64,000 nt of DNA from the NCBI RefSeq assembly GCF_018638295.1, contig NZ_JABTTS010000009.1, positions 415,888 through 479,887 of the forward strand. The letters are read 5' to 3'. Made by a program: the position numbers and the translations under genes. Of the stretch, positions 56,305 through 64,000 are shown piece by piece. This DNA comes from Streptomyces sp. CHD11 (lineage in GTDB: Bacteria; Actinomycetota; Actinomycetes; Streptomycetales; Streptomycetaceae). The notes beneath the pieces are model-generated. The model worked only from the letters and a program-made list of their open reading frames with translations, had not been told where the DNA came from and made no database searches. Each line of letters starts with the position of its first letter. Positions within the stretch are counted from its first letter, which is position 1.

Positions 56305-58296
56305 TCAGCCGCCCTGGGAGCCGCCGAAGAAGCCGCCGTTCCCTCCGTTGTTGCCTCCCTGGTCCACGGTGACCAGGTTGACAGCCGTGCCCTTGTCGAC
56401 CGGGTTGCCCTGGCCCGGGTCGGAGGCGATGACGCGGGAGTTCGGGTCCTGCGCCGGGCCGACGTTGCCGACCGCGAGCCCGGCCTCCTGGAGCATCCGC
56501 TGGGCGTCCCCGAGCGTCTGGCCGTTGACGTTCGGCACGTTGACCTTCTCGTTCTGCTTGGCCTTGCCGACGACGATCGTGACCTGGGAGTTCTTGTCGA
56601 CCTGGGTGTTCGCCGACGGGGTGGTGCGCAGGACCTTGCCGACCTGGTTCGGGTCGTCGACCTCCTCCTCGGTGCAGTTGCCGACGAGGTCGTTGGCCGT
56701 CATCTGGGCCTTGGCGTCGTCACAGCTCCGGTTGGTGACGTCCGGGACCGTGGACTTGGCCTCCTCCTTGGCGACGGTGAGGGTGACGGTGGTGCCCTTC
56801 TCCACCTCTTCGCCGAGACCCGGGTCCTGCTCGAGGACGGTGCCCGGCTCCTGGGCGTCCACCTTCTCCTCGACCTCGACGACGAACTCGTACTTCTCGC
56901 TCTCGAGTTCGGCCTTGGCGTCCTCGACCTGGTCACCGACGACGCTCGGCACCGCCACCTTGGGCGCGCCCGTGGAGACCACCAGGCTGATGGTGTCCTC
57001 CTTGTCGACCGTCGTGCCGGCCGTCGGGTCCTGTGAGCAGATCTTCCCCGCGGTCTGGTCCTCGCAGGGCTTCTCCTCGAAGCTGACCTTCACATCGGCG
57101 TTGTCGGCGAGCTGTTGCGCGCTCTGTTTCGTCTCGCCGACGAAGCTGGGGGCCGCGACGGTGCCGTTGCCCACGCCGCCGCTGCCAGTGATGGCCCAGC
57201 GGCCGATCAGGATCGCGCCGATGAGGACCAGGACACCCGCCACGACCAGCAATATCGTCGAGGTGTTGTTCTTCTTCGGCTGGCGGCGCCGGCTCTGCCG
57301 GTCGTCGTACCCGTAGCCGCCGTCGTCGGGGTTCATGGGCGGCAGCATCGAGGTCGAGGCACCGGGGTCGACGCCCTGGCGCAGGGCCGTCGTCGGCTGG
57401 TCGTCCGGGTAACCGCCGTAGCCGACCGCGCCCATGGCCGCGGTCGCCGCGACGGGCTGGCCGTCGAGGCAGGCCTCGATGTCGGCGCGCATCTCGTCGG
57501 CCGACTGATACCGGTAGTCGGGGTCCTTGACCAGCGCCTTCAGGACGATCGCGTCCATCTCGGGCGTGATCTCGGGGTCGAAGACGCTCGGCGGCTGCGG
57601 CTCTTCCCGGACGTGCTGGTAGGCGACGGCGACCGGGGAGTCGCCCACGAAGGGCGGGCGGACGGTCAGCAGCTCGTACAGCAGGCAGCCGCCGGAGTAC
57701 AGGTCGGACCGCGCGTCCACCTGCTCGCCCTTGGCCTGCTCGGGCGAGAGGTACTGCGCGGTGCCGATGACGGCGGAGGTCTGCGTCATCGTCATGCCGG
57801 AGTCGCCCATCGCGCGGGCGATGCCGAAGTCCATGACCTTGACCTGGCCGTTGCGCGTCAGCATGACGTTGGCGGGCTTGATGTCACGGTGGACGATGCC
57901 GGCCCGGTGGGAGTACTCCAGCGCCTGGAGGATGCCGATGGTCATCTCCAGCGTCCGCTCCGGCAGCAGCTTGCGGCCACTGTGCAGGAGCTCGCGGAGC
58001 GTGGAGCCGTCGACGTACTCCATGACGATGTACGGGATGGAGACCCCGTCGATGTAGTCCTCGCCCGTGTCGTAGACCGCCACGATCGCGGGATGGTTGA
58101 GCGAGGCGGCCGACTGGGCCTCCCGGCGGAACCGGGCCTGGAAGGACGGGTCGCGCGCGAGGTCCGCGCGCAGCGTCTTCACCGCCACGGTGCGGCCGAG
58201 GCGGGTGTCATGGGCGAGGTAGACCTCCGCCATGCCGCCGCGGCCGAGCACATGGCCCAGTTCGTACCGGCCGCCGAGGCGACGCGGCTCTTCCAT
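56305..58296 (-). CDS. pknB: PASTA-domain Ser/Thr protein kinase PknB
   Basis: 663 residues from ATG 58296. The kinase domain (~8-270) includes GRGGMAEVYLAHD, AVKTLRADLA, VHRDIKPANVML, VMDFGIAR and GTAQYLSPEQAKGEQVDARSDLYS. A membrane helix near 345-367 (ILLVVAGVLVLIGAILI) follows. Four PASTA repeats (~375-650, each starting like VAVPSVVG, STVPDVTN or VNVPNVNG) face the outside and bind muropeptides or lipid II. It ends with Gly/Asn-rich sequence. It controls peptidoglycan synthesis and division. Last gene of the fhaA-fhaB-pstP-rodA-pbpA-pknB cluster, 169 bases after pbpA. Confidence 0.97.
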   Translation of the reverse strand: MEEPRRLGGRYELGHVLGRGGMAEVYLAHDTRLGRTVAVKTLRADLARDPSFQARFRREAQSAASLNHPAIVAVYDTGEDYIDGVSIPYIVMEYVDGSTLRELLHSGRKLLPERTLEMTIGILQALEYSHRAGIVHRDIKPANVMLTRNGQVKVMDFGIARAMGDSGMTMTQTSAVIGTAQYLSPEQAKGEQVDARSDLYSGGCLLYELLTVRPPFVGDSPVAVAYQHVREEPQPPSVFDPEITPEMDAIVLKALVKDPDYRYQSADEMRADIEACLDGQPVAATAAMGAVGYGGYPDDQPTTALRQGVDPGASTSMLPPMNPDDGGYGYDDRQSRRRQPKKNNTSTILLVVAGVLVLIGAILIGRWAITGSGGVGNGTVAAPSFVGETKQSAQQLADNADVKVSFEEKPCEDQTAGKICSQDPTAGTTVDKEDTISLVVSTGAPKVAVPSVVGDQVEDAKAELESEKYEFVVEVEEKVDAQEPGTVLEQDPGLGEEVEKGTTVTLTVAKEEAKSTVPDVTNRSCDDAKAQMTANDLVGNCTEEEVDDPNQVGKVLRTTPSANTQVDKNSQVTIVVGKAKQNEKVNVPNVNGQTLGDAQRMLQEAGLAVGNVGPAQDPNSRVIASDPGQGNPVDKGTAVNLVTVDQGGNNGGNGGFFGGSQGG

Positions 58297-58465
58297 AGCT
58301 ACCTACCAGCCCTCTCCGTCGATCCCGGCGGCACATACCGTGCCGCCGGAGGCTGCCGTCCGGGCATACCGTACCCGGATCGCTTTGTGTGACCTGGCCA
58401 AGTGAGTCAGCCGTGACAGGACCGGTACCGCCAAGTGCACCGATGCGCGGCGGACGTGACCGGGG

Positions 58466-59941
58466 TCACTGCTTGCCCTTGACGACCGCCTCCATCACGC
58501 TCTTGGCGATGGGGGCCGCGAGGCCGCCGCCGGAGATGTCGCCACGTACGGCGTCGTCGTCCTCGATGACGACCGCGACGGCCACCGGTGATTGGCCGTC
58601 GCTGTTCTTGGCGTAGGAGATGAACCAGGCGTAGGGGTTCTTGCTGTTGTTCTCACCGTGCTGGGCCGTGCCCGTCTTGCCGCCGACCGTGACCCCGTCG
58701 ATCTGCGCGTTCTTGCCGGTGCCGTCGTTGACGACCGTCTCCATCATCGACTGGAGGATCTGGGCGTTCTGCGCCGACATCGGCTCGCTCAGCTTCTCCG
58801 GGTCGGTCTTCTCGACGGTGTCCAGGCTCGGGGCCTGGAGTTCGTCGACCATGTACGGCTTCATCAGGGTGCCGTTGTTGGCGACGGCGGCGGTGACCAT
58901 GGCCATCTGCAGGGGGGTGGTGGCGGTGTTGAACTGGCCGATGGAGGAGAGCGCGACCTGCGAGGGCTCCATGCCCTCGGAGAACACGGAGGCGCTGGCG
59001 CGGACCGGGACGAACTGCTCCTCGGTGAACCCGAACTTCTTGGCCGTCTCCAGCATCTTGTCGTTGCCGAGGTCGGCGCCCGCCTTGCCGAAGACGGTGT
59101 TGCAGGACACCCGCAGCGCCTCACGCAGGGTGGCGTCCTTGCAGGGCAGGTCGCCGTCGTTCTTCAGCTCGGTCGTGGTGCCCGTCATGACCCACGGCAG
59201 CGGGGTGTCGGTCTTCTCGTCCGCGTCGTCGACCAGCCCGTGCTCCAGGGCGGCGGCCGCGGTGACGACCTTGAAGGTCGATCCGGGTGGGTAGACCTCG
59301 CGCAGCGCGCGGTTGAGCATCGGGTCGTCGGGGTTGTTCTTCTTCTGCAGCTTCTCCCACGCCTTGGTGTCCGTGTCGAGGCTGTTGCCGGCGATGGTGG
59401 ACGGGTCGTACGACGGGAAGGAGGCCAGGGCGAGGATCTTGCCGGTGGACGGCTCGAGGGCGACGACGGAACCCTTGCCGCCCTGCTTCTTCAGGCCCTC
59501 GTAGGCGGCCTTCTGCGCGGCGCCGTTGAGGGTGGTGACGACGTTGCCGCCCTCCTTGTTCTTGCCCGTCAGCATGTCGAGCGTGTTGCGGAAGAAGAGG
59601 CGGTCGTCGTTGCCGGTGAGGATGCCGTCCTCGATGGACTCCAGCTGGTTGGCGCCGAAGGCCTGGGAGACGAAGCCGGTGACGGGCGCCCACATGGCGC
59701 CGTCCTTGTAGGTGCGCTTGTACGCGAAGTCGCCGTCGGTGGCCTTGTGCCCGGTGATGGGCTCGCCGTCGACGATGATGTCGCCGCGCGGTGAGGCGTA
59801 CCGTTCGATCGCCACGCGGCGGTTGTTCTCGTCGTTCCTCAGTTTGTCGGCCTGGGCGTACTGGATCCAGTTGTTGCGGACGAGCAGGGCGAGGACGAGC
59901 AGGCCGCAGAAGATCGCGACCCGGCGCAGGGGCTTGTTCAC
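58466..59941 (-). CDS. pbpA: Class B penicillin-binding protein PbpA
   Basis: 491 residues. N-terminal helix MNKPLRRVAIFCGLLVLALLV, then the PBP dimerisation part, and a transpeptidase with the full triad: SxxK in YPPGSTFKVV, SxN in VSCNTVFGKAG, KTG in GGKTGTAQHG. It crosslinks peptidoglycan with its partner glycosyltransferase, encoded immediately upstream; its ATG overlaps that gene's stop by ATGA. Cluster order and length equal actinobacterial PbpA/PBPA. Confidence 0.95.
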   Translation of the reverse strand: MNKPLRRVAIFCGLLVLALLVRNNWIQYAQADKLRNDENNRRVAIERYASPRGDIIVDGEPITGHKATDGDFAYKRTYKDGAMWAPVTGFVSQAFGANQLESIEDGILTGNDDRLFFRNTLDMLTGKNKEGGNVVTTLNGAAQKAAYEGLKKQGGKGSVVALEPSTGKILALASFPSYDPSTIAGNSLDTDTKAWEKLQKKNNPDDPMLNRALREVYPPGSTFKVVTAAAALEHGLVDDADEKTDTPLPWVMTGTTTELKNDGDLPCKDATLREALRVSCNTVFGKAGADLGNDKMLETAKKFGFTEEQFVPVRASASVFSEGMEPSQVALSSIGQFNTATTPLQMAMVTAAVANNGTLMKPYMVDELQAPSLDTVEKTDPEKLSEPMSAQNAQILQSMMETVVNDGTGKNAQIDGVTVGGKTGTAQHGENNSKNPYAWFISYAKNSDGQSPVAVAVVIEDDDAVRGDISGGGLAAPIAKSVMEAVVKGKQ

Positions 59942-61386
59942 GGGTGGACCACCTGGGTCATCTCGGCGTCGGGATTGGCGGCGGGAGCGGGCGCCGGGCG
60001 GCGGGCGGTGTCGCTGATTCTGAGCAGGATGCCGACCAGCGCCCAGTTGGCGATGACGGAGGAGCCTCCGTACGCCAGGAAGGGCATCGTCATACCGGTC
60101 AGCGGGATCAGGCCCATGACGCCGCCGGCGACGACGAAGACCTGGAGCGCGAAGGCGCCGGACAGGCCGATGGCGAGCAGTTTGCCGAACGGGTCACGGG
60201 CGGCGAGGGCGGTGCGTACGCCCCGCTCCACGATCAGCGCGTAGAGCAGGATCAGCGCCATGACGCCGGCCAGGCCGATCTCCTCGCCGAAGGTGGCGAG
60301 GATGAAGTCGGAGTTGGCGGCGAAGCCGATGAGGTCGGAGTTGCCCTGGCCGAGGCCCGTGCCGAGGGTGCCGCCGGAGCCGAAGGCCCACAGTGCCTGC
60401 ATGGCCTGCTCGGAGTGGACGATGCCGTCCTGAACCCCGGCGCGGCTGAGCTCGAACTCGCGCATCGGGTCGAGCCAGGCCTGCACACGCGTCTGGATGT
60501 GCGGCTCGAAGCTGGCCACACCGACGGCGCCGACCGCGGACATCAGCAGACCGAACACGATCCAGCTGGTCCGCTCGGTGGCGACGTACAGCATGATCAC
60601 GAACATGCCGAAGAACAGCAGCGAGGTACCGAGGTCGGTTTCGAAGACCAGGATCAGGATGGAGATGATCCAGACCACGATGATCGGGCCGAGATCCCGC
60701 CCGCGGGGCAGGTAGAGCCCCATGAAGCGGCGGCTGGCGAGGGCCAGCGCGTCACGTTTGACCATCAGGTATCCCGCGAAGAAGACCGCGAGGACGATCT
60801 TGGCGAACTCGCCCGGCTGCAGGGTGCCCAGTCCGGGGATCTTGATCCAGATCTTGGCGCCGAAGACATTGTGCCCGAGGCCCGGAACCAGCGGCAGGAG
60901 CAGCAGGACCAGCGCTCCGGCCATGGAGATGTAGGTGTAGCGCTGCAGGACGCGGTGGTCCTTCAGGAAGAACAGCACGGCCACGAAGAGGGCGACGCCG
61001 AGCGCGGAGTACAGCAGCTGGCGCGGTGCCGCCTCGACGAACGTGCTGCTCGCCTGAAGCCGGTCCGACTGGTCCAGACGCCAGATGGCGACCAGTCCGA
61101 GGCCGTTGAGCAGGGTCGACAGCGGCAGCAGCAGCGGATCCGCGTACGGGGCGAACTTCCGTACGGTGAGATGGCCGACGCCGGCCATCAGACCGAGGCC
61201 CAGACCGTAGCTCAGCAGCCCGGCGGGCACCTGGTCGTCGAGGGCGAGCCCCACGTTGGCGTAGGCGAAGACCGGGATGACGACGGCGAACACCAGCAGG
61301 GCGAGCTCGGTGTTGCGCCGGCTGGGTGCGCCGATCGCGCCGATCGTGGACGTGTGCTGCGTCGACGGGTTCGTAGTACTGCTCAT
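59938..61386 (-). CDS. rodA: SEDS-family peptidoglycan glycosyltransferase (FtsW/RodA)
   Basis: 482 residues with about 10-12 membrane helices. SEDS signatures: GLGHNVFGAKIWIKIPGLGTLQPGEFAKI; the central FGMFVIMLYVAT region; LAGVMALILLYALIVERGV; TGMTMPFLAYGGSSVIANW. It polymerises lipid II together with the class B PBP encoded next. The name rodA reflects the mycobacterial cluster; S. coelicolor annotations call the gene ftsW-like. A Ser/Thr-rich head faces the cytoplasm. Confidence 0.93.
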   Translation of the reverse strand: MSSTTNPSTQHTSTIGAIGAPSRRNTELALLVFAVVIPVFAYANVGLALDDQVPAGLLSYGLGLGLMAGVGHLTVRKFAPYADPLLLPLSTLLNGLGLVAIWRLDQSDRLQASSTFVEAAPRQLLYSALGVALFVAVLFFLKDHRVLQRYTYISMAGALVLLLLPLVPGLGHNVFGAKIWIKIPGLGTLQPGEFAKIVLAVFFAGYLMVKRDALALASRRFMGLYLPRGRDLGPIIVVWIISILILVFETDLGTSLLFFGMFVIMLYVATERTSWIVFGLLMSAVGAVGVASFEPHIQTRVQAWLDPMREFELSRAGVQDGIVHSEQAMQALWAFGSGGTLGTGLGQGNSDLIGFAANSDFILATFGEEIGLAGVMALILLYALIVERGVRTALAARDPFGKLLAIGLSGAFALQVFVVAGGVMGLIPLTGMTMPFLAYGGSSVIANWALVGILLRISDTARRPAPAPAANPDAEMTQVVHP

Positions 61387-61413
61387 CGTGTGACAGGGCC
61401 TCTCACGGCTTGC

Positions 61414-62958
61414 CTACTGCTTACCGCACAGCGAGACGACCTTCTGCTCCTCCTCCGAGAGGCTGGGGCCGGGGCTGGAAGTGGGTGCGGTCGTGGACGG
61501 GGGCGTGGAATCATCCGGGTCCTTCGCCGAGCCCGAGGGATTCGGCGAAGGTGATGCCTTGGACGTGAAGGAGACGGGGCTGGTTCCCGTGGTGCCTCCG
61601 GCCTCGCCCTCGCCGGTCTTGGCGTTCTTCTCGGCCTCGGCGGCGCGCCGTTCCGCCTGCTTCTGGCACGCGGAGGCCTGTACCGACAGCTCTTCGATCT
61701 TCTTCCGGGCGCCGTACAGGTCGCCTTCGGCGATGGTCGCCTCGACCAGCTCCCGCTGGTAGGGCGGCAGGTACTTGAGTTCGATCTCGGGGTGGTCCTT
61801 CTCGACCTCCGACAGCGAGACCCAGGCCAGGTCCTGGCTGATGCCCCGGTAGAGCGCGACGTGTTCGCCCTTGGTGCCGACGTAGTACTGCGTCTGCGTC
61901 CAGCGCCAGCCGCCGTACACGGCGCCGCCGAGGACGGCGAGCGCGAGCAGGCCGTACACGGACCTCTTGAGCCACCGGCGGTTCCTGGCGGGTTTGACGA
62001 AGTCGTCGTCGCCGTAGTCGAAGCCGTCGGTGGGGATAAAGCCGGTGACGTCGCCGCTGCCGGGCGGGCCGAACTCGCCGCCGCCCCCGCCCCCGCCGCG
62101 CCGGCGGCCGAGGCCGGAGGCCCGGCCGGCCGGGGTCTGCATGATGCCGTTGTCGTGGAGCTGGTTCTGGTTCTCGGCGACGGCGCCGACCACGACCGGG
62201 GTGTCGGAGAGCTGCCCGGCGAGGGTGTCCCCGGTGTCCAGGTCGAGGACGTCGGCGACGATCACGGTGATGTTGTCGGGGCCGCCGCCGCGCAGCGCCA
62301 GTTCGATCAGGTTCTGGACGGTCTCCTCGGGGCCCTGGTAGCTCGCCAGGGTGTCCTCGAGGGTCTGGTGGGAGACCACGCCGGACAGACCGTCGGAGCA
62401 GATCAGATACCGGTCGCCGGCCCGGACCTCACGGATCGACAGGTCGGGTTCGACGTGCTCACCGCTGCCGAGGGCCCGCATGAGCAGGGAGCGCTGCGGG
62501 TGGGTGGTGGCCTCCTCCTCGGTGATCCGGCCCTCGTCGACCAGACGCTGCACCCAGGTGTGGTCCTGGGTGATCTGGGTGAGGACGCCGTCACGCAGGA
62601 GGTACGCGCGGGAGTCGCCGACGTGCACCATGCCCAGGCGCTGACCGGTCCACAGCAGGGCGGTCAGGGTGGTGCCCATGCCCTCGAGCTGGGGATCCTC
62701 CTCGACCATCATGCGCAGTTGGTCGTTGGCCCGCTGGACGGCCGTGCCGAGGGAGGTCAGCAGGTCGGAACCGGGGACGTCGTCGTCGAGCGCGACGATG
62801 GTGGAGATCGCCTCGGAGGAGGCGACCTCACCGGCCGCGGCGCCGCCCATGCCGTCGGCGATGGCGAGCAGGCGGGGGCCGGCGTAACCGGAGTCCTCGT
62901 TGCCCTCCCGGATCATCCCTTTGTGCGATCCGGCGGCGAAGCGCAGTGACAGACTCAT
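61414..62958 (-). CDS. pstP: PP2C-family Ser/Thr protein phosphatase PstP
   Basis: 514 residues from ATG 62958 (MSLSLRFAAGSHKG), with GAGGTGCGC before it. A GTG at 63006 with GGAGGG upstream is an alternative, adding 16 residues. The catalytic domain is ~1-240 with metal-binding GNEDS, ADGMGG, GDSRAYLLR, CSDGLSGVV and GGPDNITVIV. One helix near 325-345 (GLLALAVLGGAVYGGWRW), then an extracytoplasmic domain of ~165 residues ending in a Pro/Ser/Thr-rich tail. It reverses PknB phosphorylation. Confidence 0.95.
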   Translation of the reverse strand: MSLSLRFAAGSHKGMIREGNEDSGYAGPRLLAIADGMGGAAAGEVASSEAISTIVALDDDVPGSDLLTSLGTAVQRANDQLRMMVEEDPQLEGMGTTLTALLWTGQRLGMVHVGDSRAYLLRDGVLTQITQDHTWVQRLVDEGRITEEEATTHPQRSLLMRALGSGEHVEPDLSIREVRAGDRYLICSDGLSGVVSHQTLEDTLASYQGPEETVQNLIELALRGGGPDNITVIVADVLDLDTGDTLAGQLSDTPVVVGAVAENQNQLHDNGIMQTPAGRASGLGRRRGGGGGGGEFGPPGSGDVTGFIPTDGFDYGDDDFVKPARNRRWLKRSVYGLLALAVLGGAVYGGWRWTQTQYYVGTKGEHVALYRGISQDLAWVSLSEVEKDHPEIELKYLPPYQRELVEATIAEGDLYGARKKIEELSVQASACQKQAERRAAEAEKNAKTGEGEAGGTTGTSPVSFTSKASPSPNPSGSAKDPDDSTPPSTTAPTSSPGPSLSEEEQKVVSLCGKQ

Positions 62959-63099
62959 GCGCACCTCGCCCGTCGGCTCCGGATACAGCCGGTCGTGTCG
63001 AGCCACACTGCCCACCCTCCGGTCGGGAGCGCGCCGGGGCCCTGGGAGGGGACCCCCACTGCGTGCTCGCTCCGCTCGCACTCATTCATTGGTGTAGCA

Positions 63100-63609
63100 C
63101 TACTTCCGCAGCTCGATGACGGTCTTCCCGATGCGGATCGGTGCGCCCAGCGAAATCGGTGTGGGGGTCGTCAGCCGGGTCCGGTCCAGGTAGGTGCCGT
63201 TGGTGGAGCCCAGGTCCTCGACGATCCACTGGCCGTCGCGGTCCGGGTAGATCCTGGCATGGCGGCTGGAGGCGTAGTCGTCGTCCAGCACGATCGTGCT
63301 GTCGTGCGCCCGGCCCAGGGTGATGGTCTGGCCCTGGAGGGCGACAGTGGTGCCGGTGAGGGTGCCCTCGGACACGACCAGCTTGGTGGGGGTGTTACGG
63401 CCACGGCGTCCGCCGCCGGACTGCTGGCGCTGCGGCGGTGGTGCCTGGCGGGCGGCCTGCTGCGCCCGGCCCGCTTCCCGCCGGGAACCGCGCTGGGTGA
63501 CGCGCGTCCCGAACAGGTCGCTCCGGATGACCTGCACGGCCACGATCACGAACAGCCACAGTACGGCCAGGAAGCCCAGCCGCATGACCGTGAGGGTCAG
63601 CTCTGACAT
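63100..63609 (-). CDS. fhaB: FHA-domain membrane protein FhaB (FipA-type)
   Basis: 169 residues. N-terminal helix ~5-28 (LTVMRLGFLAVLWLFVIVAVQVI), then a basic linker with the usual phospho-acceptor area (RRGRNTPTKLVV). The C-terminal FHA domain (~95-169) has ITLGRAHDSTIVL, SSRHARIYP and DLGSTNGTYLDR, all phosphothreonine-binding loops. In mycobacteria this protein bridges division proteins in response to PknA/PknB. Confidence 0.95.
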   Translation of the reverse strand: MSELTLTVMRLGFLAVLWLFVIVAVQVIRSDLFGTRVTQRGSRREAGRAQQAARQAPPPQRQQSGGGRRGRNTPTKLVVSEGTLTGTTVALQGQTITLGRAHDSTIVLDDDYASSRHARIYPDRDGQWIVEDLGSTNGTYLDRTRLTTPTPISLGAPIRIGKTVIELRK

Positions 63610-63619
63610 TGCCCCCGCT

Positions 63620-64000
63620 TCACCCTTCGGCTTGCCTATAGATAACGGTGGTGCTGCCCACGACGATTCGCGAGCCGTCGCGGAGCGTAGCGCGGGTGGT
63701 GTGCTGTCCGTCCACCACGATGCCGTTGGTGGATCCGAGATCCTGGATCACAGAGGGCGTACCGGGACGGATCTCGCAATGTCGGCGGGAGACGCCGGGG
63801 TCGTCGATCCGTACGTCCGCTTCGGTGCTGCGGCCCATGACGAGGGTGGCGCGGGAGATCTGGTGGCGGGTGCCGTTGATCTCGATCCAGTGGCGGGTGC
63901 GTCCGCCGGGCACCGGCGCGGGTGCGGCGGGGGGCCGCCGGCCGCCCGCCGGCTGCGGGTAGCCGTACCCGCCGGGAGCGCCGCCGGGGGGCGGCGCGGC
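63620..64000 (-). CDS. fhaA: FHA-domain protein FhaA, 5' end outside window
   Basis: 127 codons visible, the C-terminal part. A Pro/Gly/Tyr/Ala-rich linker (~35 residues) precedes a complete FHA domain: ATLVMGRSTEADVRI, GVSRRHCEIRP, IQDLGSTNGIVVDG, ending STTVIYRQAEG. The N-terminal DUF3662 domain expected in FhaA would lie beyond the window. FhaA binds phosphorylated MviN pseudokinase in mycobacteria. It is 10 bases upstream of fhaB. Confidence 0.92.
   Translation of the reverse strand, partial: AAPPPGGAPGGYGYPQPAGGRRPPAAPAPVPGGRTRHWIEINGTRHQISRATLVMGRSTEADVRIDDPGVSRRHCEIRPGTPSVIQDLGSTNGIVVDGQHTTRATLRDGSRIVVGSTTVIYRQAEG

Overview
The window is high-GC actinobacterial chromosome, almost certainly Streptomyces. 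The evidence is GTG-rich starts, strong G/C third-position bias, repeated ParB sites GTTTCACGTGAAAC, DnaA boxes of the TTGTCCACA type, a DnaA with a very long domain II, Ino1, CrgA, class E sortases and a SigR-type trxB promoter. From about 4.5 kb onward the gene order matches, from memory, the origin region of the S. coelicolor chromosome (roughly SCO3901 down to SCO3843, read left to right).

Layout. 1-4,430: DUF3017 protein (cut by the window edge), folD, a small membrane protein, then an FHA/winged-helix-like protein translationally coupled to a membrane Ser/Thr kinase with a peptidoglycan-binding tail. 4,433-4,474: a run of 42 G that cuts the 3' end of a class A PBP gene. It is probably a contig joint, because the left block belongs elsewhere in the S. 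coelicolor map. 4,475-12,510: PBP, PadR regulator with a perfect operator-like dyad, ino1, an MFS transporter containing a TTA codon, an LppU-like protein and the CCA-adding enzyme. 12,704-22,463: DUF6049 protein, MurJ, a membrane pseudokinase, sigM-rsmA and trxBA. 22,574-29,569: a leftward run of GNAT, parB, parA, rsmG, khpB, yidC, yidD, rnpA and rpmH. 29,570-32,807: dnaA and oriC. 32,808-42,623: a rightward run of dnaN, gnd, recF, dciA, gyrB, gyrA and a DUF3566 gene.

42,700-49,900 is less conserved: tRNA-Ile, small membrane and secreted proteins of unknown function, a second Ser/Thr kinase, an XRE regulator with a perfect dyad upstream, tRNA-Ala, a 22-C run and a DUF5324 gene. 50,200-56,200: ppiA, rhomboid protease, a second cluster of DnaA boxes far from oriC, crgA, DUF881, a 53-residue membrane protein, pabA/trpG and two class E sortases. 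56,305-64,000: the leftward growth and division signalling cluster fhaA-fhaB-pstP-ftsW/rodA-pbpA-pknB, with fhaA cut by the window edge.

How the genes work together. The window combines replication initiation (dnaA, oriC, dnaN, dciA, gyrase, recF), origin segregation (parAB and parS), membrane protein insertion (yidC, yidD), redox control (trxBA) and cell-wall synthesis under Ser/Thr phosphorylation. PknB, PstP, FhaA/FhaB, MurJ and a stand-alone MviN-type pseudokinase are all present, so the parts of the mycobacterial MviN-PknB-FhaA switch lie within 50 kb. No CRISPR array, insertion sequence, prophage or biosynthetic cluster was seen.
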